DNA from: Mycobacteroides chelonae
GTDB lineage: Bacteria; Actinomycetota; Actinomycetes; Mycobacteriales; Mycobacteriaceae
DNA length: 64,000 nucleotides
Reading direction: 5' to 3'
Assembly (NCBI RefSeq): GCF_016767715.1
Contig: NZ_CP050145.1
Location: 4,526,001-4,590,000, forward strand
Shown: piece after piece, positions 45,325-54,660 of the stretch
How the letters are laid out: the number at the start of each line of letters is the position of its first letter
Numbering within the stretch: position 1 is the stretch's first letter
Position numbers and translations under genes: made by a program
Notes under the pieces: generated by a model
The model's database searches: none
Told to the model about the DNA's origin: nothing
The model's input: the letters and a program-made list of their open reading frames with translations, nothing else

Positions 45325-46280
45325 GCGCAGACTTCCGCCTCGCCATCACAGGCGCAACGGGAGATTTCGGCAGGGCCATCCTCACCTGGGCACTGCGCAA
45401 CGAAGACATCGCTGAGGTGACGGCCTTGGGCCGACGACAGACGGGCCTGAAACACCCAAAGCTGCGCGAGATGCATCTGGATCTGAGCGGCCAGATTGTC
45501 CTCGATCCGATCGCCGGCTACGACGCACTCGTCCACCTCGCATATTGCGTCGAAGAGCCTCGGGACAAGCGCACGGCCTATCAGGTGAATGTGACGGGCA
45601 CCCGGACACTGCTCGCCCAAGCGAATCGAGTAGGCATCGGCCAACTCATCCTGACCTCAAGCGCCAATGCGCTGGGCGTCACGGCCTGCGGCACCGGCAC
45701 ACAGCTCCCAGAGCAGAGCTATCCATCCGGAGACAGCGACCCCCAGCATTACTACTTTTTTCATAAAGCACTCATGGAGCACCTGGCGAACTGGCACTGG
45801 GCGAACGCCAGCGACGGAGACACAAGGCTAGCCGTCGTCCGGCCCTCTTACGTAGTAGGCGAGCACTTCGCCAACTCGGGCCTCAAGACACTCCTCGCTA
45901 ACCTGGTGCTCTACCCAGAGCCGGCACGCTCCTTCTACCAATTCCTTTGGGATACAGATCTAGTGGACGCCTACGCCACCATCCTCAAACACGGATTGAC
46001 GGGCATATACAACGTCGCCCCAGCGGACTGCACGAGTGTCACAGAGATCTGTTCCATGAGCAGGGCGCGGCTGATCTCTGGCCCATTGCCTCTCTTGAAG
46101 ATTGGCGCAGACCTGATGTTCCGGTTGCGTCTTGCTCCGTTCTCCGGTCACTGGGTGACGCTGGGCGACCCGTTACTCGACTCCTGCCTATTGCAATCGA
46201 CCACGGACTGGCGACCTACCATGACCTCCGCCGAGGCACTGAACCGGTATATCTCTGTATCTCGTTCGCCTACAAAGTAA
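45321..46280 (+). CDS. NAD-dependent epimerase-type reductase (possible keto-sphinganine reductase analogue)
   Basis: Extended SDR of 319 aa. The cofactor loop is ITGATGDFGRA (near 8-18), with a catalytic Ser in TSSANALG (near 115) and YFFHK as the YxxxK pair (near 149-153). It is translationally coupled to the oxoamine synthase. In Caulobacter the 3-ketosphinganine reductase CerR is likewise an epimerase-annotated extended SDR beside serine palmitoyltransferase, so ketone reduction of the condensation product is the best guess. Sugar epimerisation cannot be excluded. Confidence 0.75.
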   Translation: MSADFRLAITGATGDFGRAILTWALRNEDIAEVTALGRRQTGLKHPKLREMHLDLSGQIVLDPIAGYDALVHLAYCVEEPRDKRTAYQVNVTGTRTLLAQANRVGIGQLILTSSANALGVTACGTGTQLPEQSYPSGDSDPQHYYFFHKALMEHLANWHWANASDGDTRLAVVRPSYVVGEHFANSGLKTLLANLVLYPEPARSFYQFLWDTDLVDAYATILKHGLTGIYNVAPADCTSVTEICSMSRARLISGPLPLLKIGADLMFRLRLAPFSGHWVTLGDPLLDSCLLQSTTDWRPTMTSAEALNRYISVSRSPTK

Positions 46281-46311
46281 TTCACACCCAATCAACCAAG
46301 AGGATGTCAGC

Positions 46312-47448
46312 ATGGACCGCACTGCACTCGAATCGCGACTGTCTCATGTCACTGCCGTCCGCAGGCATCTCCCGGAACTGGCGGACAAGCTGGAGTCGCT
46401 TGGTCTCATGACCGCCGAAGAGCCAGGAACGAACGTCGTCGAGATCTGGAAGACACACGACGGACCTCGGTTGACCGCCCCCAAGGACCTCGGCGGCCTC
46501 GGTGCGACCTGTGTGGAAACACTTGAGCTGCAACGAGGTATCGGTTACCTCAGCCCGTCGCTCGCCGCCGCGACCACCATGCACTATCTCTCCGTCGCCG
46601 GCCTGGCCGACTTCGCCACGACAACCGATGAGGCGACCGTGGGTCTAATCAAGTCGCTAATCGAGAACCGGACCGTGTTCGCCTCCGGTTTCTCGGAAGG
46701 CACTATCGCGGGCAGCGTGTTCCGTCCGACAATGGAAGCCGCACCGGCCGACGGCGGCTACGCCGTCACCGGACAGAAGAAGCCGTGCAGCCTAGCCGAC
46801 AGCATGGATTGCATCATGGCAAGCGTGCTTCTTAATGACACCGGGCAGCGGGCGATCACGCTCATTTGGAACGGCAGCCCTGGGCTCAGCGTCGCACCAC
46901 TGTGGACGAGCTCGCCGCTATCGGCAGCACAAACTCACGCGGTGATCTTCGAGGACGTCTTCGTCCCCGACGAACTGATGATGGTCAGCGATGTGGAAGA
47001 TCCGGACGGCCGCAACGAGAAGTCGGGCTACGTCCTGTTCGGTCTCATCATCACCGCGGGCTATATCGGGGCCGCGACGCGCCTTGCGCTCAAACTCGCC
47101 GACCGCAGCGACTTCACCGAGGCCGATTTCGTCGAGCTGTTCTCGCCGATCGAAGGAGTCTGGCGCGCACTGCGCATGGTTGGTGAACGCTACGACGCCG
47201 GAGACCGAAGCGACGCGTTGTTCGCTGACCTGTTGTGGATCCGCCTGGGTCTGCGCGACCACCTTCAGCCGAGTGTGGCCCGCATCGTCTCGAGGATGGG
47301 CGGCGTCGCCTTCGCCACCGATCCCGAGATCGCCTACCTCGCCTCGTGTATCTCGGCCTACTCGTTCCACCCGCCGACAATGCGCGAGTCTGGTGCGTTC
47401 CTACTTGACCACGAACTGCGCGGCGAGATCAGCCTCACCGCCGAATAG
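46312..47448 (+). CDS. Acyl-CoA dehydrogenase-like protein
   Basis: A 378-aa protein with the acyl-CoA dehydrogenase layout: helical N-terminus, beta domain (FASGFSEGTIAGSVFRPTM, near 122) and helical C-terminus (MGGVAFATDPEIAYLASCI, near 324). The usual catalytic Glu motif is not obvious, so it may act as a dehydrogenase on an ACP-bound or amino-lipid intermediate, or as an FMN-type oxidase. It follows the epimerase-like gene by 31 bp and ends convergent with the MmpL gene. Confidence 0.72.
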   Translation: MDRTALESRLSHVTAVRRHLPELADKLESLGLMTAEEPGTNVVEIWKTHDGPRLTAPKDLGGLGATCVETLELQRGIGYLSPSLAAATTMHYLSVAGLADFATTTDEATVGLIKSLIENRTVFASGFSEGTIAGSVFRPTMEAAPADGGYAVTGQKKPCSLADSMDCIMASVLLNDTGQRAITLIWNGSPGLSVAPLWTSSPLSAAQTHAVIFEDVFVPDELMMVSDVEDPDGRNEKSGYVLFGLIITAGYIGAATRLALKLADRSDFTEADFVELFSPIEGVWRALRMVGERYDAGDRSDALFADLLWIRLGLRDHLQPSVARIVSRMGGVAFATDPEIAYLASCISAYSFHPPTMRESGAFLLDHELRGEISLTAE

Positions 47449-47489
47449 AGCCGCTTCTCGACTAGATCCGTCTCACCTCTAGCCGCGTC

Positions 47490-49691
47490 TCAACCCTCTC
47501 TAAGGCCCACCTTGGCATGGAGTCTCACCAGCGACGCAGGAGCCCACCAATTCCATCTGCCTGCCAACTTCATAACCGCCGGCACTAACACCATGCGGAC
47601 GAGCGTCGCGTCTACGACAACCGCCACTGCCAAGCCCACTCCAATCATTCGCATGAAGGACACTTGACCGCTACTCAGCCCCACGAAGACAATCACCATC
47701 AGGGTGGCGGCCGCGGTGATCACTCGTCCAGCGCCCGCTATGCCCAGGGCTACTGCCTCGGCGTTGTCCTCAGTGCGCTGCGGCGACGCGAGCCAGTGTT
47801 CGCGGATACGAGACAACAGGAACACCTCGTAGTCCATGGACAAACCGAATGCTGTCGCGAACAAGAACACCAACACATCCGCTACCAGCGTGCCGGTCGC
47901 CGTGGTTCCGAGTCCCCCAAGATGCCCTTCCTGGAACACCCACACCAACGCACCGAGCGTGGCCGACAACGACAACGTATTGAGCACCAGAGCCTTCAGC
48001 GGAAGCAGCAGACTGCCTGTGAGCAGGAAGATCAGTAGGAAAGTCGTTGCCGCAACGAGGATCAGCACCACCGGCAAGAGACGGACAATCTCGTCCACCG
48101 AATCCTGGTTCAGCTGTTGAGGACCCGTGAACAGGGCCTCGGCACCACGCGGTACGGGAACCGTCCTCAGCCGGTCGAGTTCCTGTCGGGACTTCGAGTC
48201 GGACGACGGATCTTCGATCACCACCGAAAGCCATACGCTGCCGTCCTTGAACCCGGTCGGGGACTGCGGCGGACCGGCAGCATGCCCCTGGACGTATGAG
48301 CCACCGGGAGCCGAGACCGCAACGACACCAGATACTTTCGATAGCTCGGCGGCATAACCGGCGATCTCGTCAGCGGCAAGGGTCCGCGCGTCCGGGATCA
48401 CAACCGACGTGGCCATCGCGTCGTTGCGAGGGAACTCTGTGCGCAGTAGATCACCAACCTGTCGCGACTGAGCACTCGTCGGAAGCACCCGATCGTCGGG
48501 CAGCCCGAAACGCGCGCGAACGAACGGCGCCCCGAGAACAAGCAACACCACCACGACCACCAGAGCGCACGGAATCGCATGACGCATCGCGAAAGAGGCA
48601 GTCGAATACAGGAGACTTTGCTTGACTTCCTTAGTTTCTACCTTGTGCCGCACGAGTTTACGTATATTCAGCGATTCAATTCGGTCACCGAGGAGCTTGA
48701 TCAACGTCGGTGCCACGACAACGGCGTAGAGGCCGGCAAGGGCAACCACACCGCAGCCCGCATACGCCATCGAGCGCAGGAAGTACATCGGGAAGACCGC
48801 CAACGCGCCCACCGCGAGGAAAACCGTGCAGGCCGAGAACAGGATCGTGCGCCCGGCCGTGACCACCGCGTTGCGTAAGGCTTCATCGCGATCCCCGAGC
48901 CGGATGTGTTCCTCCCGATACCGGCTCACGAGCAGCAACGTGTAGTCGATCGCGAGGGCCAAACCCATGGCCGTGGTGAGTTCGAGCGCAAAGACGGATA
49001 CATCAGCGAAAATCGTTATACCCCTGAGCAATCCAAAGGTGCTTAGGATTGCCATGACACCCACAACGAGCGGTAGCAGCGCGGCGAACAAACCACCGAA
49101 CACCCAGATGAGTGCGAGGAACGACAATGGCAAGGCAATGGCCTCGGCCGTGACCAGGTCCTTCTCTGACTGTTCGTTGATCTCCGAGGCCACCATCGCC
49201 GTGCCGCCGGCCAACACCGTAAGACCGTCGCGCTCACCGACAACCTCGTGGGCCACCGCATCTGCATACTTTGGCGCGCTGTTCTCCCCGCCAAGGACCT
49301 GCGCGACTACCAGCGCCGTCTTTCGGTCCCTACTGATCAAGCTCTCGGCCTGCGGCGAGGTGTCCCAGGGAGATGAGACCGCGGCGATATGCGGGGAATC
49401 TCGCACGGTGCGCACCAGGTTCGCACCCGCCGCTGCGACCGCCGGGTCCCGGACATCACCGGGGACACGGACCACGAGCATCAGATCCATATCGCCTTGA
49501 CCGAACTTTTCGGTGAGAAGCCTCATTCCGCGCGCAGAGGAAGAATGCGGGTCTTGGAAGCCGGCGGTACCCAGATGTTCGGCAACGTTGGCGCCGAACC
49601 CCGCGGCGAGCACGGTCAACAAGACAACGCCGAGTAGCACCCGCTTGGGCGCTCTGATGATCACGCGGGATAGCGCGGTAAGCACACGCAA
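47490..49691 (-). CDS. MmpL-family RND lipid transporter
   Basis: A 733-aa inner-membrane transporter with 12 helices in two halves, each with a large periplasmic loop after the first helix. The family motif ALELTTAMGLALAIDYTLLLVSRYREE contains the Asp-Tyr proton-relay pair, repeated in the second half as AFGLSMDYEVFLLSRIREHW. It is MmpL3/MmpL11-like in size, without an MmpS partner. It is convergent with the oxoamine-synthase cluster and could export its product. Start TTG 49691; GTG 49685 is equally possible. Confidence 0.9.
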   Translation of the reverse strand: MRVLTALSRVIIRAPKRVLLGVVLLTVLAAGFGANVAEHLGTAGFQDPHSSSARGMRLLTEKFGQGDMDLMLVVRVPGDVRDPAVAAAGANLVRTVRDSPHIAAVSSPWDTSPQAESLISRDRKTALVVAQVLGGENSAPKYADAVAHEVVGERDGLTVLAGGTAMVASEINEQSEKDLVTAEAIALPLSFLALIWVFGGLFAALLPLVVGVMAILSTFGLLRGITIFADVSVFALELTTAMGLALAIDYTLLLVSRYREEHIRLGDRDEALRNAVVTAGRTILFSACTVFLAVGALAVFPMYFLRSMAYAGCGVVALAGLYAVVVAPTLIKLLGDRIESLNIRKLVRHKVETKEVKQSLLYSTASFAMRHAIPCALVVVVVLLVLGAPFVRARFGLPDDRVLPTSAQSRQVGDLLRTEFPRNDAMATSVVIPDARTLAADEIAGYAAELSKVSGVVAVSAPGGSYVQGHAAGPPQSPTGFKDGSVWLSVVIEDPSSDSKSRQELDRLRTVPVPRGAEALFTGPQQLNQDSVDEIVRLLPVVLILVAATTFLLIFLLTGSLLLPLKALVLNTLSLSATLGALVWVFQEGHLGGLGTTATGTLVADVLVFLFATAFGLSMDYEVFLLSRIREHWLASPQRTEDNAEAVALGIAGAGRVITAAATLMVIVFVGLSSGQVSFMRMIGVGLAVAVVVDATLVRMVLVPAVMKLAGRWNWWAPASLVRLHAKVGLREG

Positions 49692-49831
49692 GATCGTATC
49701 CGTCGGCGCCGCGCGGATTAGCTCCTCAGAAAATCAGGTCCTCGCATTGCCGTCGGCTCAGGAAGCGCCGGAAGCAGGGCTTCCCGCATTCCGGGGTACC
49801 GCCGTGATCAGACCCCGCCTAAGGTTGCCGT

Positions 49832-50785
49832 ATGCCTCGTTACTACCGCGACCAGCACGCGTGGAAAGACCTCCAGATGCTCCTTCCCGAGCGGCTGCGC
49901 CTGGACGAGTCGACGGCACCGCACGAGGAGTTCTGGGACTGGCGTGGCAACCAGGTGCACCTGGACCGGTACCCCAATCCCGCGGCACCGGTGAAGGTGG
50001 TGCTGCTGCACGGCGTCGGCACCAACGGCCGTCAGATGTCGCTGATCCTCGGTGCGCCGTTAGCGGGCAGGGGCTTCGAGACCATCGCGATCGACAATCT
50101 CGGCTACGGGCTCACTGATGTGGCACCGGGTTCGGTACCGGGATACGGCGACTGGGTGGACCTGGTTGTCGACTATCTGGAGTACGAACGCCGCCGCGAC
50201 GTGCGACCCATCGTGCTGTACGGGCTGAGCGCCGGCGGGATGCTCGCCTACCACGTCGCGGCCAAGGCGCCGCGTGACACGGTGCGCGGAGTCATCGGCA
50301 TGACGTTCCTGGACCAGCGAGTTCGTGAGGTGGCCGACGGCACCGCCCACGACCTGCTCACCGCACGCGTCGGGGTACCTTTTCTGCGGCTCGCCGCCAA
50401 GACACCGGCCCGGCGGGTGCGCTACCCCATGTGGCTGGCCGCGAAGATGAGCACACTGGCGAACAGCCGAGCAGCGATGAAGATCTTCATGAAGGACCGC
50501 ACGTCCGCCGCCAACTGGGTCAGCGTGAAGTTCCTGGCCGAGTACATGAGCTACGCACCCGCCGTCGAACCCGCCGATTTCGATGTCTGTCCCATCCTCC
50601 TCACCCAGCCCGACGAAGACCGATGGACCCCTTACGAATTCAGTCGGCCGGTACTGGACCCCATCACCAAGGTTCCGGTGACCGTGGTGCCGCTAGAACA
50701 GGCCGGGCACTATCCGCTGGAGGATCCTGGACTGAAGCAACTGGAGGATGCGGCGGTCGGATTCATCCGCGCCGTCGCAGGCTGA
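49832..50785 (+). CDS. Alpha/beta hydrolase
   Basis: A 317-aa alpha/beta-hydrolase. The oxyanion segment is LLHGVGTNG (near 58), with nucleophile Ser in YGLSAGGML (near 132), acid Asp in TQPDEDRW (near 256) and His in QAGHYPLE (near 291). No signal peptide is present, so it acts in the cytoplasm. Substrate unknown. Confidence 0.85.
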   Translation: MPRYYRDQHAWKDLQMLLPERLRLDESTAPHEEFWDWRGNQVHLDRYPNPAAPVKVVLLHGVGTNGRQMSLILGAPLAGRGFETIAIDNLGYGLTDVAPGSVPGYGDWVDLVVDYLEYERRRDVRPIVLYGLSAGGMLAYHVAAKAPRDTVRGVIGMTFLDQRVREVADGTAHDLLTARVGVPFLRLAAKTPARRVRYPMWLAAKMSTLANSRAAMKIFMKDRTSAANWVSVKFLAEYMSYAPAVEPADFDVCPILLTQPDEDRWTPYEFSRPVLDPITKVPVTVVPLEQAGHYPLEDPGLKQLEDAAVGFIRAVAG

Positions 50786-50818
50786 CCACTTCAGTCGATC
50801 TTCGGGCAAACTTGACGC

Positions 50819-51502
50819 ATGACCGAAGCCCGACGTGCCGTGCTGGTTCTCTCGCTGGTCGCAACCAGTCTGTTGACCTTCCTGCTCGGGGTCACCGATC
50901 CGGCGGCTCCCCTGTTCTACCCCACCCGGTTCCTCATCTGGAATCTGTTCCTGGCGTGGCTGCCCGTCTTCGCGGCACTGGCATTCTCTGCCGTCCGGCG
51001 CAAGATCTGGCTGATACCGATTGGCTTGGTGTGGCTCGCATTCTTGCCCAACGCACCGTATCTGGTCACCGATCTGGTGCACCTCATCGACGGCATCGCA
51101 TTCTGGCGTCATGTGCTGCAGTACGGCGTCGCGGCCTGGACCGGGATCATCCTCGGCGTGGTCTCACTGCGTTTGGTGCACCGGCGAATTCAGCGTGATT
51201 TCGGCATTGTCACCGGGTGGATAGTCGTCGTCGTCTCGGTCGGGCTGTGCGCGATAGGAGTCGTGATCGGCCGCTTCCAGCGCTGGAACTCCTGGGACCT
51301 GATTCACCGTCCCGGCGCGGTCGCCGCGAGCACCTTGGAATGGGTCAGCTCTCCGTTCGCGTTTGTGGCCCACACCGGTGTGGCCGTGGCGGTCGCCGCG
51401 TTCTTCGGGCTGGCCTACCTGACCGTGTGGTCGCTATCGGCTCCCGACGAGAATTCCGAAAAGGTCCGGTTGCCAACAAATGCTGCAAAGGTGCCCGTCT
51501 GA
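50819..51502 (+). CDS. DUF1361 membrane protein
   Basis: A 227-aa integral membrane protein with about six hydrophobic segments and the DUF1361 core LVWLAFLPNAPYLVTDLVHL (near 73-92). It follows the hydrolase by 33 bp and may be co-transcribed. No function is known for the family. Confidence 0.82.
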   Translation: MTEARRAVLVLSLVATSLLTFLLGVTDPAAPLFYPTRFLIWNLFLAWLPVFAALAFSAVRRKIWLIPIGLVWLAFLPNAPYLVTDLVHLIDGIAFWRHVLQYGVAAWTGIILGVVSLRLVHRRIQRDFGIVTGWIVVVVSVGLCAIGVVIGRFQRWNSWDLIHRPGAVAASTLEWVSSPFAFVAHTGVAVAVAAFFGLAYLTVWSLSAPDENSEKVRLPTNAAKVPV

Positions 51503-51527
51503 CAGCCCTTCGGCCCCGTCTCACACA

Positions 51528-51968
51528 TCACCGCGCCAATGCCCCGACGCGTTCGGCCAGCTCGGCCACGGAAAGGCGCCCATCCAATTCCACGGTGGCG
51601 CTCTGGCGCAGCAGCGGCTCCACCTCGTCGGTGTACCGGGCGATCTCGGCACGCTCGATTTCGGTTCGACCGTAGGGGTTGTCGGTACGAGAGCTCACCC
51701 GTGCGATGGCAACCTCCAACGGCACGCTGAGCAGCACCACGTGGCCGAAGCTGTCGTAGAAGTCCACCTGGTTGTCCACGGTTCCGGACACAACGACATC
51801 CGGATACCGGCTCAGCAGCGCCGCCATCCTGACAGCGTCCCAGCCGCCGTCAGACAGTGTCCAGCCGTCGTAGTCGGTGTCGACGGTCCGAAATCCGCGA
51901 CGCGCCAGCTCCGCGAGCAGCGTGCTCTTCCCTGTTCCCGACATGCCCGTCACCAACACCCGCGCCAC
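51528..51968 (-). CDS. P-loop kinase-like ATP-binding protein
   Basis: A 146-aa nucleotide-binding protein. The Walker A loop is GMSGTGKST (near 8-16), with a following D-T-D (VDTDYDGW) as in small-molecule kinases of the shikimate or adenylate kinase type. It starts at GTG 51968 with the P-loop directly after it, as usual for this fold. It is divergent from the molybdoenzyme gene 67 bp away. Substrate unknown. Confidence 0.8.
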   Translation of the reverse strand: MARVLVTGMSGTGKSTLLAELARRGFRTVDTDYDGWTLSDGGWDAVRMAALLSRYPDVVVSGTVDNQVDFYDSFGHVVLLSVPLEVAIARVSSRTDNPYGRTEIERAEIARYTDEVEPLLRQSATVELDGRLSVAELAERVGALAR

Positions 51969-52035
51969 ATCTGAACCATATGCGGTGGCGGCTCGTTGAA
52001 AGCAGGAGAAGAGTGGACCCCAAACGGAGGTGACG

Positions 52036-53529
52036 ATGGAGCAGGCAGCACGACGGATCATCGCGGGCCTTATCGCTGCGGGCGCCGCGCTGGCGGCCGG
52101 ACAACTGACCGCCGCGGCCGTCGCACCGGATTCCGCACCCTTTTTCGCGGTCGGGAACATGGTCGTCGACCACGCCCCGGCGGCCATACGCGAATGGGTG
52201 ATCGGGGTCTTCGGTACCTCCGACAAAGCCGTGTTGTTCGCGTGCCTGTCCGCGATCATCGCCCTACTCGCGGCAACCGCCGGTCTCGTGGAGCGAGAAC
52301 GACGGTATGGCTCGGCGCTTATCGCGGTGCTCGGTGTCGTCGGCGCATTGGCTGCGGTAACCCGGCCGACCGGGGCGTTCACCTGGATCTGGCCATCAGT
52401 GATCGCGGCCGTGGCCGGAGTGCTCGTGCTGCGAGCCCTGGTGGGCCGCGCCGATGGCCAGGACGCGCCCGACCGACGCAAATTCTTCGGAGCAGCAGCG
52501 GTTTTCGCCCTCGGATCAGCGGGCGCCTATTGGCTCGGCAACCGCTGGAGCAAGGGTGCCGTCGTCGCCGAGGAACGCCGCGACGCGGTACTGCCCGCAC
52601 CCGTCGCGCCCGCTCCGCCGCTGCCCGACGGCATCAACGTCAAAGGTGCGGCCCCCTACATCACCGGTAATGCGGACTTCTACCGCATCGACACGGCGCT
52701 GCGAGTGCCCCAGCTGACCACCGCCGAGTGGCAGCTCAATATTCACGGCATGGTCGACCGCCCGCGCATCCTGACGTGGTCAGATCTGCACGCCATGGCG
52801 GCAACGGAACGCGCCGTCACCTTGACCTGCGTCTCCAACGAGATCGGCGGAGATTTGATCGGCAACGCGATGTGGACCGGCTTTCCCATCAAGGCGATCT
52901 TGGAATCCGTTGGAGTCCACGGTGATGCAGACATGCTGTTGTCGAAGAGCGCCGACGGCTGGACGGCCGGCACCCCACTGGATGTACTCACCGATGGCCG
53001 TGACGCCATCTTGGCCGTTGCGATGAACGGGACACCACTTCCCGTCGAGCACGGATACCCGGTCCGGCAGGTGGTGCCCGGGCTGTACGGCTACGTGTCC
53101 GCGACCAAGTGGGTTGTCGACTGGGAGATCACCCGATTCGACACCGCACGGGCGTACTGGACCGTTCGCGGCTGGTCGGCGCGAGGCCCCATCAAGACGG
53201 GATGTCGCATCGACACGCCCCGAACGGGCGGCCGCCTGGGCACAGGTGCTCAGATCGTGGCGGGCACGGCGTGGGCCCAGCATCGGGGCATCACCAAGGT
53301 GGAAGTACAGATCGACGACGGCCCCTGGCAGCCCGCAACGCTTGCTCCCGAGTACTCGGTCGACACATGGCGGCAATGGTGGTTCGGTTGGCAGGCGACG
53401 CCGGGTGAACACATCATCACCGCACGCGCCACCGACGGCACCGGAGCGGTGCAGACCGATCAGATCGCGTCCCCCGTACCCGATGGGGCGACGGGATATC
53501 CGAAACGGCTTGTCACGGTGGCGGCCTGA
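52036..53529 (+). CDS. Membrane-bound sulfite-oxidase-family molybdoenzyme
   Basis: A 497-aa protein. The N-terminus has about four membrane helices (residues 5-140), then a twin-arginine-like DRRKFFG before a fifth helix. The molybdopterin sulfite-oxidase-like domain is at about 205-400, with the Mo-ligand Cys265 in TLTCVSNEIGG. A Mo-cofactor dimerisation domain follows (to 497; VEVQIDDGPWQPA). It probably oxidises or reduces a small substrate at the outer face and passes electrons to the membrane. ATG 52036 is preferred with GGAGG upstream; GTG 52030 is possible. Confidence 0.86.
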   Translation: MEQAARRIIAGLIAAGAALAAGQLTAAAVAPDSAPFFAVGNMVVDHAPAAIREWVIGVFGTSDKAVLFACLSAIIALLAATAGLVERERRYGSALIAVLGVVGALAAVTRPTGAFTWIWPSVIAAVAGVLVLRALVGRADGQDAPDRRKFFGAAAVFALGSAGAYWLGNRWSKGAVVAEERRDAVLPAPVAPAPPLPDGINVKGAAPYITGNADFYRIDTALRVPQLTTAEWQLNIHGMVDRPRILTWSDLHAMAATERAVTLTCVSNEIGGDLIGNAMWTGFPIKAILESVGVHGDADMLLSKSADGWTAGTPLDVLTDGRDAILAVAMNGTPLPVEHGYPVRQVVPGLYGYVSATKWVVDWEITRFDTARAYWTVRGWSARGPIKTGCRIDTPRTGGRLGTGAQIVAGTAWAQHRGITKVEVQIDDGPWQPATLAPEYSVDTWRQWWFGWQATPGEHIITARATDGTGAVQTDQIASPVPDGATGYPKRLVTVAA

Positions 53530-54660
53530 CTAGCCGAACTCCACAATGCTGCGAATATTCTTACCCTGCTTCATGTCCCGATATCCCTGAGCGATCTCGT
53601 CAAGGGCATAGGTGCGGGTCACCATCTCGTCCGTCTTGAGTTCACCGCTGGCATAGAGCGCCAGCATGGTGGGCACTGCCTCAAACGGGCTCCAGTTCCC
53701 GTAGATAACGCCCTTGATCGTCTTCTGCATCAACGTGACCATGCTCAGATCCAGTGACACATCCTCGGGACGGAAGGCGCCCATGCTGGTCATCGCCACC
53801 GTGCCGCCCTTACGGATGGAGTCCACAGCGGCCGTGAGATCGCCCGGCTCCATCCGGCCCACCGTGATCATGGTGGCGTCCGCGCCCTGTCCGTTGGTGT
53901 AGGAGCGGGCCCGATCGGCGGCTTCCTCCATCGAGGCGAACACCTCAGTCGCGCCGAATGTTTTTGCCGCCTCACGCTTGTACGCCACCGGGTCGACCAG
54001 CAGAACATTCGCCGCTCCTGAACGCGCGGCCCCCTGGACCGCGGCGGCACCGACTCCACCCAGGCCCATGACGATCACCGTCTGCCCGGGCTTGACCGCG
54101 GCGGCGTTGACGGCGGTACCCCATCCGGTGCCCATCGCACATCCCAACAGACACAACCGATTCAACGGAAGCTCTTTGGGAACCTTGTACGCGGACTGAA
54201 CCGATACGGTGGTGTACTCGCTGAACGCCGAGAGCCCCAGCTGCTGCCCACACGGCTGCCCGTCGAGACGCAGCCGGTAGCTGGTGGGGTCGTCGAATCT
54301 GGATCCGGTGAGCGCATAGGCACCGGCATCGCAGAGCTGCTGCATGCCGCGCGAACACCACAGGCAGCGGCCGCAGGCGGGCAGAAACGTCAGCACCACA
54401 TGGTCTCCGACGGCGAATTGTGTTGTGCCATCGCCAACCTTCTCCACAACGCCGGCGCCCTCGTGACCCCCACACATCGGCAGCATCTCCACCGGGAAGT
54501 CTCCGGTAGCGATGTGATCGTCGGAGTGACACAGACCGACCGCGGCCATCCGGACCATGATCTCGCCGGGTCGCGGATCTTCGACCTCTACCACGCAGGG
54601 CTCGAATTCCCCTGGCACGCTGCGTATCACCGAAGCGTGAGAACGACGATAGGACGTCAT
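53530..54660 (-). CDS. Zinc alcohol dehydrogenase, NDMA-dependent-like
   Basis: Medium-chain dehydrogenase of 376 aa. The catalytic zinc segment is GLCHSDDHIATGDFP (near 42) with GGHEGAGVV (near 64). The structural zinc loop is CGRCLWCSRGMQQLC (near 95-109). MGLGGVGAAAVQG (near 197) binds NAD. The long insert and CGQQLGLSAFSEYTTV resemble actinobacterial NDMA-dependent alcohol dehydrogenases with tightly bound cofactor. It overlaps the upstream oxygenase gene in ATGA. Confidence 0.87.
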   Translation of the reverse strand: MTSYRRSHASVIRSVPGEFEPCVVEVEDPRPGEIMVRMAAVGLCHSDDHIATGDFPVEMLPMCGGHEGAGVVEKVGDGTTQFAVGDHVVLTFLPACGRCLWCSRGMQQLCDAGAYALTGSRFDDPTSYRLRLDGQPCGQQLGLSAFSEYTTVSVQSAYKVPKELPLNRLCLLGCAMGTGWGTAVNAAAVKPGQTVIVMGLGGVGAAAVQGAARSGAANVLLVDPVAYKREAAKTFGATEVFASMEEAADRARSYTNGQGADATMITVGRMEPGDLTAAVDSIRKGGTVAMTSMGAFRPEDVSLDLSMVTLMQKTIKGVIYGNWSPFEAVPTMLALYASGELKTDEMVTRTYALDEIAQGYRDMKQGKNIRSIVEFG

